DNA of 35,966 nt from JAWPMV01 sp038527215 (GTDB lineage: Bacteria > Bacteroidota > Bacteroidia > J057), in NCBI GenBank assembly GCA_038527215.1, contig JBCBGC010000084.1, positions 1 to 35,966 on the forward strand. Reading direction: 5' to 3'. How positions within the stretch are numbered: position 1 is the stretch's first letter; every line of letters begins with the position of its first letter. Both the position numbers and the translations under genes were made by a program. The notes under the pieces are model-generated. The model was not told the origin of the DNA. It did no database searches and saw only the letters and a list, made by a program, of their open reading frames with translations. Positions 14,766 through 23,202 of this stretch are shown piece after piece.

Positions 14766-14793
14766 CAAAAATAATAAACTCCCGCTTTTTCAA
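14766..14793 (-). promoter_or_regulatory. Consensus promoter of the GbsR-type regulator
   Basis: On the minus strand TTG (14791-14793), 17 bases, then TATTTTTG (14766-14773), a full match to the Bacteroidota promoter with the same spacing as the queA promoter. The -7 box ends only 3 bases before the ATG at 14762, so the mRNA would begin at or next to the start codon. Confidence 0.75.
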
Positions 14794-14805
14794 AAATTAT
14801 TGAAA
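14788..14805. promoter_or_regulatory. Operator candidate TTTCA-N8-TGAAA before the regulator gene
   Basis: TTTCA (14788-14792) and TGAAA (14801-14805) are inverted arms with an 8-base centre that reads ATAATTTT on the minus strand, nearly the same as ATAATTAA at the cassette operator. It overlaps the -33 TTG, a position suited to repression. Confidence 0.6.
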
Positions 14806-14856
14806 GTTCGGTATCTCAATAAAGCTGTAACGACAATTCTCGGGAAAAGTTATTTG

Positions 14857-14881
14857 TAGCGTAAACAAACTTTGTTCGCTA
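14857..14881. other. Interrupted 11-bp palindrome after the DUF4249 gene
   Basis: TAGCG-TA-AACAAA opposite TTTGTT-CGCTA around a single C. It lies in the 150-base gap between the DUF4249 gene end and the regulator start. It has no adjacent T-run on the minus strand, so it may be a weak terminator or an unrelated binding site. Confidence 0.35.
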
Positions 14882-14912
14882 AATGAAAATGTACACAAAA
14901 ATGTGAGAATTC

Positions 14913-15866
14913 CTAGCGTAGGGTATCCCGGCTGGTGACCAATCCGCCCAGCAGACCATAGCCATTCTCGATGTTGCTGAACACGATGATTGGCTCTGGA
15001 GCAGTCAGCGAAATCCCTCCCAGGCTGTTTCGCTGTAGATCCAGATCTTCCTGAAAGCGAGCGTAGGCTTCATCAGCGGTCTCGGTAAACACGGCTACCT
15101 CTCTGACCGCAAATTCCTGAATCTGAGCGGGATCATCAAAGGCATTGCGCAGTCGGACGAGAAAGGTAAGGTCTCCTACCTGCCCGTTGATGCTTTCATC
15201 TGAGGCATAGGTTCCATCCGCCACGTAGCCCCCGGATTGGGAAAGCACCGCTGGGCCCAGCACTTCCACTGGCTCCCAGATCAGGTTGTTGGGCTGGTTA
15301 GGATCTTCAACCCCCATCCAACATTCCCCGACCCGGTAAAAATTGGTTATATCCGCCGGATCATCTACGGTGATGTGCAAGAGGGATTGATATTCTCCGC
15401 TACCGTCAGGCTGTACTTCCCGGTAGGCATTTTGTTCGAGATTTCCTCCTACGACCTCTATGGGATTGGGGACCACGGTCTGGGCAGAGACCGTTTCATA
15501 GTCAGGATGGCTAACTTCCAGGCTCACCGTTTGCCCTACCTCAGGTCTGGCCGCGGCGAATCGATATGCGCCTGTGGCGGTATTGGGATCGCTGGGGAAA
15601 AAGATCGTATCAATGTAGGTCGGGTCTGTATAGCTGCTGCTGCCCAACTTGAGGTCCAGGCTGGCGTCAGGAATGAGCAATTCATCTATACTTAATTCGT
15701 CCAAAGGACCGTAGGAGCGGGACACATAGACATCCACGATTTCTCCCGGGCTCAGGAAACCATACACCACCAATCTCGGGGTATGCTCTGGTAAAGGCCG
15801 ATCCAGGGTTTGTTCACAGGCCAGCGCGCCAACCAATAGGAATATGAAGAATATGCGATGTTTCAT
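14913..15866 (-). CDS. DUF4249 outer-membrane lipoprotein
   Basis: The 317-residue product has a lipoprotein signal (FIFLLVGALAC, Cys17) and the DUF4249 pattern: RLVVYGFLSPGEIVDVYVSRSYGPL near the N-terminus, a beta-rich middle, and a C-terminal GLLGG region typical of the family's end. DUF4249 proteins are encoded next to TonB-dependent receptors in Bacteroidota and are presumed to be surface-exposed partners that capture substrate or cap the channel; this is inference from context. The ATG lies 3 bases after the stop of the 826-residue receptor gene, so they form one operon. Substrate unknown. Confidence 0.88.
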   Translation of the reverse strand: MKHRIFFIFLLVGALACEQTLDRPLPEHTPRLVVYGFLSPGEIVDVYVSRSYGPLDELSIDELLIPDASLDLKLGSSSYTDPTYIDTIFFPSDPNTATGAYRFAAARPEVGQTVSLEVSHPDYETVSAQTVVPNPIEVVGGNLEQNAYREVQPDGSGEYQSLLHITVDDPADITNFYRVGECWMGVEDPNQPNNLIWEPVEVLGPAVLSQSGGYVADGTYASDESINGQVGDLTFLVRLRNAFDDPAQIQEFAVREVAVFTETADEAYARFQEDLDLQRNSLGGISLTAPEPIIVFSNIENGYGLLGGLVTSRDTLR

Positions 15867-15869
15867 GAT

Positions 15870-18350
15870 TTAGTCTATGATAAAGCTGTAACTGATGGAG
15901 GGAATAATGGGGAATAGGCTCACCTTTCTGAGAGCAGGTTTCGCTTCACCCGTGGTAAAGGTGTCCGTGCCGATCCCGATATAGTAGAAATAGGGATTGA
16001 GGCGGTTGTAAGCATTATAGACGCCAAAATTCCAGGTTCGGGAACCCCATTTTTTCTTTTTGGTAAAATTGATCCCCAGGTCCAGCCGGTGATAGGGTTC
16101 CATGCGATAACCATTCCGGCCATTTTCGAATAGCTGCACCCCACTGTTGAAAGCATTGGCACTGCCGAAGCTATAGCTGCGGAGGTTCTGGGAATTGCGG
16201 ATCCAGTCAGTTGTATAGGCATATCCTCCGCTGGCCAGGGAGATGGCATTGCCCGTCCCGAACACCCAGGTACCGGAGACGCTGACTTTTTCACTGAAAC
16301 GGTGGGCGACGACCACACTGATATCATGTCTCCGGTCATAGCGATAAGGAAATACTTCTCCCTGGTTCAGGTTCTCAAACTGTCGGTTGTTCCAGGAAAG
16401 GGTATAGCCAATCCAACCCGTGGTCGCGCCCTGGGTTTTTTGTACCAGAAATTCTGCCCCGTAGGCCCATCCTTCTCCGCCGGTTTCTACTCGTTCTTCC
16501 CAGCTTCCTTCATCCACGCCCAGGTAGAGGTCTGTGCCCTGCTTATAGGCGATCAGACCGGTGGTTTTTTTATAATAGCCTTCCAGGCTCAATTCAATCT
16601 GTCCATCCAAAATGCTGGTGGCTAGTCCTCCTGCTACTTGCCAGGCGCGTTGGGCAGGGACTCCATCGGTAGCCGGTACCCAGAGGTCTACCGGCAGGCC
16701 GGTATTGGAGTTGATCAACAGGTGGAGATATTGGCGCATCAAAGCGTAAGAAGCCTTAAAGGCTACCTTATCCGACAGCAAAAAGCGGGTGGAGATCCTC
16801 GGCTGCAAAGAGAACTCATGCTCTCCGTTGACCAGGTAATGCGTGGCATACAGACCGGCATTCGCACTGAATCTTTTGCCCACCTTAAACTGATCTTCCA
16901 CATAAAGGGCCGTCTCATAGGTATTTTGGGTAAAATCGCTGAAGGCGGTATCCAGGGAAATGGTATCCTGTAAGGTCAGGTTAAAGCCTGCGGTGCCAGG
17001 TTTGAAGCGGTGCAAGGTGGACAAGGCACCGAATTTAATGTTGTGGTTAGGATTCGGGTAATAGTCAAAATCCAGGCGCAGCCCTCCATCGCGAATCCCC
17101 GATTGATATTTAAGGGCCGCTTCTACCTTAAAAGGATCATTATTCGTATCAATGAACTCGGTAGAAATACCATTGCGGAGCGTCAGCCGGTAGTTGGTGT
17201 AGGTAGCGGTGAGGTTGGAAAAAAGTTTGGGACTCCAGATGTGATTCCAGCGGAGAGCAGCCAGCTGATTGCCCCAGGCGTTCCGGCTGTTGAGGTCGAA
17301 ACGGTTGTAGTCTGGCGTGCCCGGCGTCCCGATTTCGTCTCCGATACGGGCTGAGACATTGTCATCGCCCATATAAAGACTAAGGTAGAGCCGGTCCTTG
17401 GCGGAAAAAATATGATTGATCTTAGCGTTGAGGTCGTAGAAAAAATAGCCTACTGAAGCTGTGGTTGAACCTTCACTGGCCGCCGATACGAGAATGGAAG
17501 AAAGTGGACGGGTGAAAAGGTCCAGGTAGGTTCTGCGTCCAGATACTATAAAGGAAGTTTTGTTCTTAATAATCGGTCCCTGAATGGAAAGCTTAGAGGA
17601 GACCAGACCTATGCTGCCTTCCGCTTTGAATTCCTGGTTGTTGCCTTCCTTCATTCGGATATCCAGAACCGAGGACAGGCGGCCCCCATAGCGGGCGGGA
17701 AAGCCCCCTTTAATCAGCTTAACATTGCTCAGGGCGTCGGCATTAAATACGGAGAAAAAGCCGCCCAGGTGGTTGACATAGTAGAGAGGAACATCATCCA
17801 GCAGAATGAGGTTTTGGTCGGGGCCACCCCCACGCACGTACATACCTGTCGTGCCTTCGTTGCCGGATTGCACCCCCGGCAGGAGTTGGATGGCTTTAAT
17901 CACATCCACTTCTCCAAGTAGGGCCGGCAAGAGCTTGATTTGTTTGATGGGCACGTCGATGGTGCTCATTTCAGTTTTGTCCTGAATCTGTTCGATTTCT
18001 TCAGCAACAATGGAGATCTCATCCAGCTGAAAAATGTCTAACTCGAAGAGGAATTCACTGTCCTGAGTGAGTTCCAATTCCAATTCAAATTTCTTGTAGC
18101 CAGGATAGGAAGCTACCAGTTTTAAGGGGCCTTCATCCAGGGTTAGGCTAAAGAATCCGAAATTGTTGGTGATGGCCCCCTGGAGAGAGCGGGTGTCATA
18201 CACTTTGGCGTTGATCAGTTTCTCTCCTGAACTCGCGTCCTGCACGTAACCACTGATGGTATACTTTTGCTGGGCGAGGAGCGGAAAAAAGGAACCGAGC
18301 ACCAAAGTGCTACATAGCAGGAAGTAGTTTACTCGGAAATACATACGCAT
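15870..18350 (-). CDS. TonB-dependent receptor with carboxypeptidase-like N-domain
   Basis: The 826-residue outer-membrane protein has a signal peptide (about 1-26, ending LLAQQ), a CarboxypepD_reg-like beta-sandwich (about 30-112; YTISGYVQDASSGEKLINA), a plug domain (about 125-235) with the motifs LLPGVQSGNEGTTGMYVRGG, PDQNLILLDDVPLYY and GGFPARYGGRLSSVLDI, then a 22-strand barrel ending in an aromatic-rich terminal strand (ISYSFIID). It lacks the STN domain, so it is a transport receptor rather than a signalling one. It is co-transcribed with the DUF4249 gene downstream. A strong terminator 116 bases upstream separates it from the STN-bearing receptor gene. Confidence 0.93.
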   Translation of the reverse strand: MRMYFRVNYFLLCSTLVLGSFFPLLAQQKYTISGYVQDASSGEKLINAKVYDTRSLQGAITNNFGFFSLTLDEGPLKLVASYPGYKKFELELELTQDSEFLFELDIFQLDEISIVAEEIEQIQDKTEMSTIDVPIKQIKLLPALLGEVDVIKAIQLLPGVQSGNEGTTGMYVRGGGPDQNLILLDDVPLYYVNHLGGFFSVFNADALSNVKLIKGGFPARYGGRLSSVLDIRMKEGNNQEFKAEGSIGLVSSKLSIQGPIIKNKTSFIVSGRRTYLDLFTRPLSSILVSAASEGSTTASVGYFFYDLNAKINHIFSAKDRLYLSLYMGDDNVSARIGDEIGTPGTPDYNRFDLNSRNAWGNQLAALRWNHIWSPKLFSNLTATYTNYRLTLRNGISTEFIDTNNDPFKVEAALKYQSGIRDGGLRLDFDYYPNPNHNIKFGALSTLHRFKPGTAGFNLTLQDTISLDTAFSDFTQNTYETALYVEDQFKVGKRFSANAGLYATHYLVNGEHEFSLQPRISTRFLLSDKVAFKASYALMRQYLHLLINSNTGLPVDLWVPATDGVPAQRAWQVAGGLATSILDGQIELSLEGYYKKTTGLIAYKQGTDLYLGVDEGSWEERVETGGEGWAYGAEFLVQKTQGATTGWIGYTLSWNNRQFENLNQGEVFPYRYDRRHDISVVVAHRFSEKVSVSGTWVFGTGNAISLASGGYAYTTDWIRNSQNLRSYSFGSANAFNSGVQLFENGRNGYRMEPYHRLDLGINFTKKKKWGSRTWNFGVYNAYNRLNPYFYYIGIGTDTFTTGEAKPALRKVSLFPIIPSISYSFIID

Positions 18351-18465
18351 GAAGTAGCTGGGGGAATTGTGAGCAGTGTTTTACAAAAGAAAGACGACAG
18401 GCGCATTCGAAAGGCTGTCTAAGAGAGGAGAAAAAGTAAAAGTAGTGATCTTGAAGAAGGAGGGC

Positions 18466-18503
18466 AAAAAAAAGCGGGGAACCACACGGCAGAAGGTTCC
18501 CCG
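18466..18503 (-). terminator. Strong terminator between the two TonB-receptor genes
   Basis: On the minus strand CGGGGAACC and GGTTCCCCG form a 9-bp stem with an 11-base loop, followed by GC and eight T (18466-18473). It lies 136 bases after the stop of the 901-residue receptor gene. The rest of the 18351-18638 gap holds the start region of the 826-residue receptor gene, with no clear TAnnTTTG box and no convincing gene. Confidence 0.88.
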
Positions 18504-18638
18504 TCAGTCAATACACACACTAGTACTCATCAGGACAAAGCAAAATGAAAGCCTTGGCAGAAGCTTTCATACATAGAACAACCAGCGGGGGTTCTTCCCT
18601 ACTTAAAAAAAAGAATCTTCCGCTTGATGCGTAGAAAA

Positions 18639-21344
18639 TCAAAAGGACATTTCGAGGAAAATATTGGGGCTAAATCCCAGGAGATAACGGTTGGTTTCCA
18701 TCAACTGTGGAGCAGGGCGGTTCTCATTGGGGCTGAGTACCATATAGCGTTTTTCGCCAATATTCGGACGGTCGGTAAGGTTAAAGACTGTAAGGCCACC
18801 TTTGAGCTGTCCCCAGTCAAAAGTCCATTGGTAGGAGCCGGTAACATCCAGGCGCATATAAGGACTCAGGCGTTCTGCGTTGCGCTCTCCATAAATGATC
18901 TGATACTGATCATTTCCACTCGGGAGTTCCGTCAGCAAAAAGCCCAGGGCCTGGGTATAAGGTCTGCCACTGGCATAATTGAAGGTCATGGAAAACTCCC
19001 AATTTTTGACCTGATACATATGGACCATCTTCAATTGATGACGCGCATCGTGATCTGCGAAGAAGGGCTCATTATCCCGGAGAGAGGGAAACTGATGCAG
19101 GACGCGTCCCCAGGAATAAGCTAGCCAGGAAGTATAAGCTCCGATCTTTTTCTGGACCAGGAGATCTATGCCCAGAGCCTGCCCTTGTCCGTTGGTGAGC
19201 AGGGAATCATTGAAACGCTCTTTGGTCAGCGGATCAAAGCCATAGGTATAAGTGGAGATATCAGTTTGTTGTCTGCGGTACACCTCCAGATCTACCAGAA
19301 AATCACGGTTTTCATAAGCTAGCCCCATACTGAGGTCCTGCGAACGGCTCACCGGACGTTGGAGGCTATCAGAAAGGCCCCAGAAGGCTTGCCCCACCTG
19401 AAAGCCATTGCGATGCTCTACCTGGTTCATAAACTGGGCGTAGCGGCCCCAGGCGGCTTTGGCAGAAAAATGATCCGAAACTTGCCAGTTTAGCTGGAAG
19501 CGTGGTTCCCAATAGTTTTGCTGCGTCAGGCTGAAAAAAGTATGACGAAGCCCTGCGGTGATATGAAGGCCAGCTCCGGGCGTCAGTACATACTCCCCAT
19601 AGCTCCCCCATGCCTGGCCCCGGGTAAGGGTGGTATCCGGACCGGTATTGTGATGGATGGAGATTTGGGATTCAATATCCCTGATTTTATAATCACTGGC
19701 ATGGAAGCCAAAATTGAAGGCATGTTTGGGGTGAAAGCGCCATTCCTGGTCCATTTTCAGACTCAGGTCCTGGATGCGCTGCTGTCGATCATGGGTATAC
19801 TGAGAAACAAACGTATCCGTCGAATCCAGGCTCTGGAAAGTATAATCTTTGTGATAGCTGGACTGCGCCACGCTCCAGCGACTGTAAAAGTCCCGGTCCC
19901 ATTGCCTGGCCCATACCGTGCTAAATCCCTGATTGATCAGGTCCAGTTGATCTTCGGTCTGATGGGTATAGCCCGTTTCCTGATGACCAAAGAGGTAGTT
20001 GAGTTTATCACCAGCCTTATAAAAACTGGCGGATATATGGTCCCTTTTGGTGGGTTGAAAGACCCATTTCAGGTTGGTATCATAAAAGTAAAAGGTGGGG
20101 TCAATGTTGGAACCTTCGGTATGTTGCCAACGCTTGCGGTCAAAGTCAATGACACCTTGTTGAAAGACATTGTCGAAGATGCGCTGGTAGTAAGGACTTT
20201 GGAAAAAATCGGTAGCGGAACGGCGGCCTGCAATCATCAAGGCGCTTTTCCCGTCGATAATCGGGACTTCCGCAAAGGCGTGCGCATTCATCAGGTTGAG
20301 GCCCACGCCAAATTTCGCTTTATCGGTCAGCTGAGGCTTACCGGTCATTTCCAACACACTGGAGGTCCGGCCGCCATATTTGGCCCCAAAGTTCCCGCGC
20401 TGAAAAGAAACCGATTGTATGGCCCGGGGGTTAAATCCGCCGATGACGCCGAAGAAATGCCCAGCCTGGTAGATGGTCATGCCATCCAGCAGAATGAGGT
20501 TTTGATCCGGCGTGCCTCCTCTCACATATAGGTCCGCGGCATTTTCATTTAGGCTGCTGATGCCTGGCAACATTTGCAAGCCTCTTAAAACATCTGGTTC
20601 TCCCAGACCGGAAATCATGCCGAGCTTTTCAGGATTGATGGTGATTTCGCGAGCGCCTCCTTTGACAGAAATGGTTTGCTCACTGCCTTCGGTAATGACT
20701 ACGCCCTCAATTTCGTGCGCCCCTTTCTCATCCATAAAAACCTTAAGGTAGTTGGAGCCTGGGATATCAGTTACCGGGATCAATCGGGGATGACATCCCA
20801 GATAGCGCACCTCCAGGGTGTCTCCAGCTTGCAGGGTCTCACGCAAATAGAATATCCCTTCCTCCGTAGAGGTCGCTCCCCGCGTAGATCCGAGCATGCG
20901 GATGGTGGCAAAAGGCAAAGGCTGATTATTATGCGCCAGTAACACCCTGCCTCGGATGGTTCGCACCTGAGAAGCGGGCTTCGGCCTAGGCTTATCTTGT
21001 TGACCGGCCACATGTTTAGGAACCAGTTGGTTAGGGGCTGGATCGGATTTGATCAGTAAATGAGCCGGGGAAACATACTCGAAAGTAAGGCCGTGAGGAT
21101 TTAACAAGCGATCCAGGGCTTCGTTCAGTGGGGTGCTTTTGAAGCTGATCGTGGTTTTTATATTCTTGAGCCGGGTCTCGTTATACGAAAAAAGGAGGTG
21201 GTATTCCAACTCCCATTTGGTAAGAATGTCTGATAGGCTGGTCTCTTCGTAGCTGGCATTGACGAATAAGGACCCTTGTCCCTGCACAGACAGCAGGGAT
21301 ACACTAGCCAGGAAGGCTAAGAGTACATATCGCCAATGGTTCAT
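18639..21344 (-). CDS. STN-type signalling TonB-dependent receptor
   Basis: The 901-residue outer-membrane protein has a signal peptide (about 1-22), an STN/secretin-type signalling domain (about 28-100; TSLSDILTKWELEYHLLFSY and LNEALDRLLNPHGLTFEY), a linker with basic and Pro residues, a CarboxypepD_reg-like domain (about 127-215), a plug (about 225-340; LPGISSLNENAADLYVRGG, PDQNLILLDGMTIYQ, FGAKYGGRTSSVLEM) and a barrel. The STN domain normally contacts FecR, and the fecR-like and ECF sigma genes lie directly upstream, 15 bases from this start. The set is therefore a FecIRA-type cell-surface signalling chain. Ligand unknown. Confidence 0.93.
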   Translation of the reverse strand: MNHWRYVLLAFLASVSLLSVQGQGSLFVNASYEETSLSDILTKWELEYHLLFSYNETRLKNIKTTISFKSTPLNEALDRLLNPHGLTFEYVSPAHLLIKSDPAPNQLVPKHVAGQQDKPRPKPASQVRTIRGRVLLAHNNQPLPFATIRMLGSTRGATSTEEGIFYLRETLQAGDTLEVRYLGCHPRLIPVTDIPGSNYLKVFMDEKGAHEIEGVVITEGSEQTISVKGGAREITINPEKLGMISGLGEPDVLRGLQMLPGISSLNENAADLYVRGGTPDQNLILLDGMTIYQAGHFFGVIGGFNPRAIQSVSFQRGNFGAKYGGRTSSVLEMTGKPQLTDKAKFGVGLNLMNAHAFAEVPIIDGKSALMIAGRRSATDFFQSPYYQRIFDNVFQQGVIDFDRKRWQHTEGSNIDPTFYFYDTNLKWVFQPTKRDHISASFYKAGDKLNYLFGHQETGYTHQTEDQLDLINQGFSTVWARQWDRDFYSRWSVAQSSYHKDYTFQSLDSTDTFVSQYTHDRQQRIQDLSLKMDQEWRFHPKHAFNFGFHASDYKIRDIESQISIHHNTGPDTTLTRGQAWGSYGEYVLTPGAGLHITAGLRHTFFSLTQQNYWEPRFQLNWQVSDHFSAKAAWGRYAQFMNQVEHRNGFQVGQAFWGLSDSLQRPVSRSQDLSMGLAYENRDFLVDLEVYRRQQTDISTYTYGFDPLTKERFNDSLLTNGQGQALGIDLLVQKKIGAYTSWLAYSWGRVLHQFPSLRDNEPFFADHDARHQLKMVHMYQVKNWEFSMTFNYASGRPYTQALGFLLTELPSGNDQYQIIYGERNAERLSPYMRLDVTGSYQWTFDWGQLKGGLTVFNLTDRPNIGEKRYMVLSPNENRPAPQLMETNRYLLGFSPNIFLEMSF

Positions 21345-21359
21345 GTCCGACCCGTGAGT

Positions 21360-22292
21360 CTAGTTCTGCTCGGGGGTCAACTTAATGCGGCTGCGTTTGT
21401 CGTCTTCAAAAGTATACGTCAGTCCCATTACGCTACAAACCTGATACAAGGCTTGCTCTAAGTCGCTTTTATCGAAACCCCCGGAAAATTCATCCGTGGA
21501 TTCATGGTTGATGCTTACATTAAACTGGCGCTCAAGTTCATCGAGTACCAGAGACAAAGGTACGTTTTTATACACAAACTTTCCCGTCAACCATTCGGGT
21601 TTTGCGGAAAGTGCTTCTGCCGTTGTCTGAAGGCCACTTTCCTTGCTCCAACGAGCGGTCTGACCTGGGGTAAGAATAATCTCCTGTTGAGATTTATTAT
21701 CCACTACCCGGACCTTGCCGGTGTAGCAGCTTACCTGACTGAGCTGCGGGCGAGCTTGTACATTAAAACTGGTGCCTAATACCTCTACGGAAATTTGGTC
21801 GGTCGTGACCACAAATTTGCTTCCTTTTTTTACTTCAAAGAAAGCTTCTCCTGTAAGATTCAAGGCACGTTCATGCTGCCAATCCTCTTCAGTCAGGGTG
21901 ATTTCAGAACCTGCATTCAGCTCAGCGGAGGATCCATCAGGTAATCGAACCTGAGACTGGCTCCCCACTTCTGCCAAATAGCTGGTCTGGCCACCTGAGA
22001 AGGGGATCAAAAGGAAGACCAGCGCCAGCGCGGCGGCCACGGCACTTCCCCATAGCATATATCGTCGACGCATGTTGACCACAGGCGTCGGCTGTTGAAT
22101 TTTTTGGTTAAGCATTTCCCATGCTTCAGCTTTTGAACGCGTAGCAGCTACGTTCAGGTTTTCGCTGTGTTCAAGGATCCGCTTCACCTCCTTCTGGGTA
22201 GCGCTGGATTCCCAGGCCACCTTCTCTTCCTCTGTCAGTTCACCACTGATCCACTGAGAAAGCAAGTAATCGTTTGGTAGTGAGTCTTGCAT
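21360..22292 (-). CDS. FecR-family anti-sigma factor
   Basis: The 310-residue inner-membrane protein has a cytoplasmic N-terminus that would hold the sigma factor (LLSQWISGELTEEEKVAWE), one membrane span (about 77-98), a FecR domain (about 108-205; RLPDGSSAELNAGSEIT and LNLTGEAFFEVKKGSKFVV then TSFNVQA) and a C-terminal DUF4974 domain (about 238-305; FVYKNVPLSLVLDELERQF). DUF4974 resembles the STN fold and is thought to contact the receptor. The gene lies between the ECF sigma gene (99 bases upstream) and the STN receptor (15 bases downstream). Confidence 0.94.
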   Translation of the reverse strand: MQDSLPNDYLLSQWISGELTEEEKVAWESSATQKEVKRILEHSENLNVAATRSKAEAWEMLNQKIQQPTPVVNMRRRYMLWGSAVAAALALVFLLIPFSGGQTSYLAEVGSQSQVRLPDGSSAELNAGSEITLTEEDWQHERALNLTGEAFFEVKKGSKFVVTTDQISVEVLGTSFNVQARPQLSQVSCYTGKVRVVDNKSQQEIILTPGQTARWSKESGLQTTAEALSAKPEWLTGKFVYKNVPLSLVLDELERQFNVSINHESTDEFSGGFDKSDLEQALYQVCSVMGLTYTFEDDKRSRIKLTPEQN

Positions 22293-22391
22293 GTTAATAC
22301 TATCCGATTTCCGTATGTAGAGACAACTTGGCCTCAGGAAACCCTACCACCCTAACGCTTATTAGGTAAGAATGGTATCTGGGGGCTCGTG

Positions 22392-22907
22392 TTATATGCG
22401 TTCCGAAATGTTTCTCAGGACCAAAAGGGCCTTGTGCATCCGCTTTTCTACGGCTTTTACACTGAGTCCTAATCGGTCTGCTATTTCCTTATACGTAAGT
22501 TTTTCAATTCGATTCATTAAAAATACGGTCCGGTTCTTTTCCGGAAGTTCTGCAATGGCCAATTCAAGTCGTTTGCGAAATTCCTCTTCTTCCATCAGGT
22601 ATTGAGGACTCTCTTTACTGGAAGTAGATTTAGGCTGTTGCTGAAATTTAAGGACGACCTTTTGATGTTTGATCTCGTTGAGGAAAAGATTATTTGCAAT
22701 GGTGTACAGATAGCTCTTGACCTTTTCGGGATTGATGTTGTCCTTTTTCTTCCACAGAATCAGAAAAGCCTCCTGGGTGAGGTCCTCCGAGAGTTCCATG
22801 TTCCCGGACTTATAATACAGGAAGTTTCTTATCGCCTCATAGTATTGATCAAAGAGATCTTTAAAGGCTCCATGACCAAGGGGACTGTGTGCTGCTTGCT
22901 CCGTCAT
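22392..22907 (-). CDS. ECF sigma-70 family RNA polymerase sigma factor (FecI-like)
   Basis: The 171-residue protein has region 2 (about 15-85; FDQYYEAIRNFLYYKSGN, SEDLTQEAFLILWKKKD, KSYLYTIANNLFLNEIK) and region 4 (about 112-165; IAELPEKNRTVFLMNRIEKLTYKEIADRLGLSVKAVEKRM, described here only by its ends AELPEKN and AVEKRMHKAL). It belongs to the Bacteroidota FecI-like group that works with FecR and an STN receptor, both encoded directly downstream. A possible minus-strand -7 box TATCTTTA is at 22936-22943 without a well spaced TTG. The gap 22908-23202 otherwise holds a terminator. Confidence 0.94.
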   Translation of the reverse strand: MTEQAAHSPLGHGAFKDLFDQYYEAIRNFLYYKSGNMELSEDLTQEAFLILWKKKDNINPEKVKSYLYTIANNLFLNEIKHQKVVLKFQQQPKSTSSKESPQYLMEEEEFRKRLELAIAELPEKNRTVFLMNRIEKLTYKEIADRLGLSVKAVEKRMHKALLVLRNISERI

Positions 22908-23065
22908 ATCCTGTGAAAATAAAAAATCTGGCTAGTAAAGATAAAGAATTGGGCAACTTAATTGTAGCGATGTAGGGAAGTAAAATGAATTCCGAAAAAT
23001 CAGGGCATGGAAGCATTTTTTTCCCTGCTACCTGAAGGGAGCCCTTCCTCTTGGTCAAGTAGGGT

Positions 23066-23108
23066 AAAAAGATGGTCGGTTGTAACACCTCAAAGTTACA
23101 ACCGACCA
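23066..23108 (-). terminator. Terminator after the cytochrome/DUF1080 gene
   Basis: On the minus strand a perfect 14-bp stem (TGGTCGGTTGTAAC and its inverse, 23073-23086 with 23095-23108) with an 8-base loop is followed by TC and five T. It lies 95 bases beyond the stop of the 1223-residue gene and insulates the sigma-factor gene. Confidence 0.85.
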
Positions 23109-23202
23109 CAAGACTTACTCTTACCAAAACCTTAGAACTCGCTTTGTCTCTGCTTTGCTTTGGAATTCACCACTCTTTTATCTGGAGACGGCGAGTTCTT
23201 TT

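Noticed and set aside
18376..18576. 66-codon plus-strand frame between the two TonB-receptor genes
   Set aside because: It spans the terminator hairpin of the 901-residue receptor gene, is very rich in Lys/Arg and Thr without a recognisable domain, and runs against both neighbours.
19518..20531. 337-codon plus-strand frame inside the STN receptor gene
   Set aside because: It is antisense to a receptor with clear plug and barrel sequence and shows no family features of its own.
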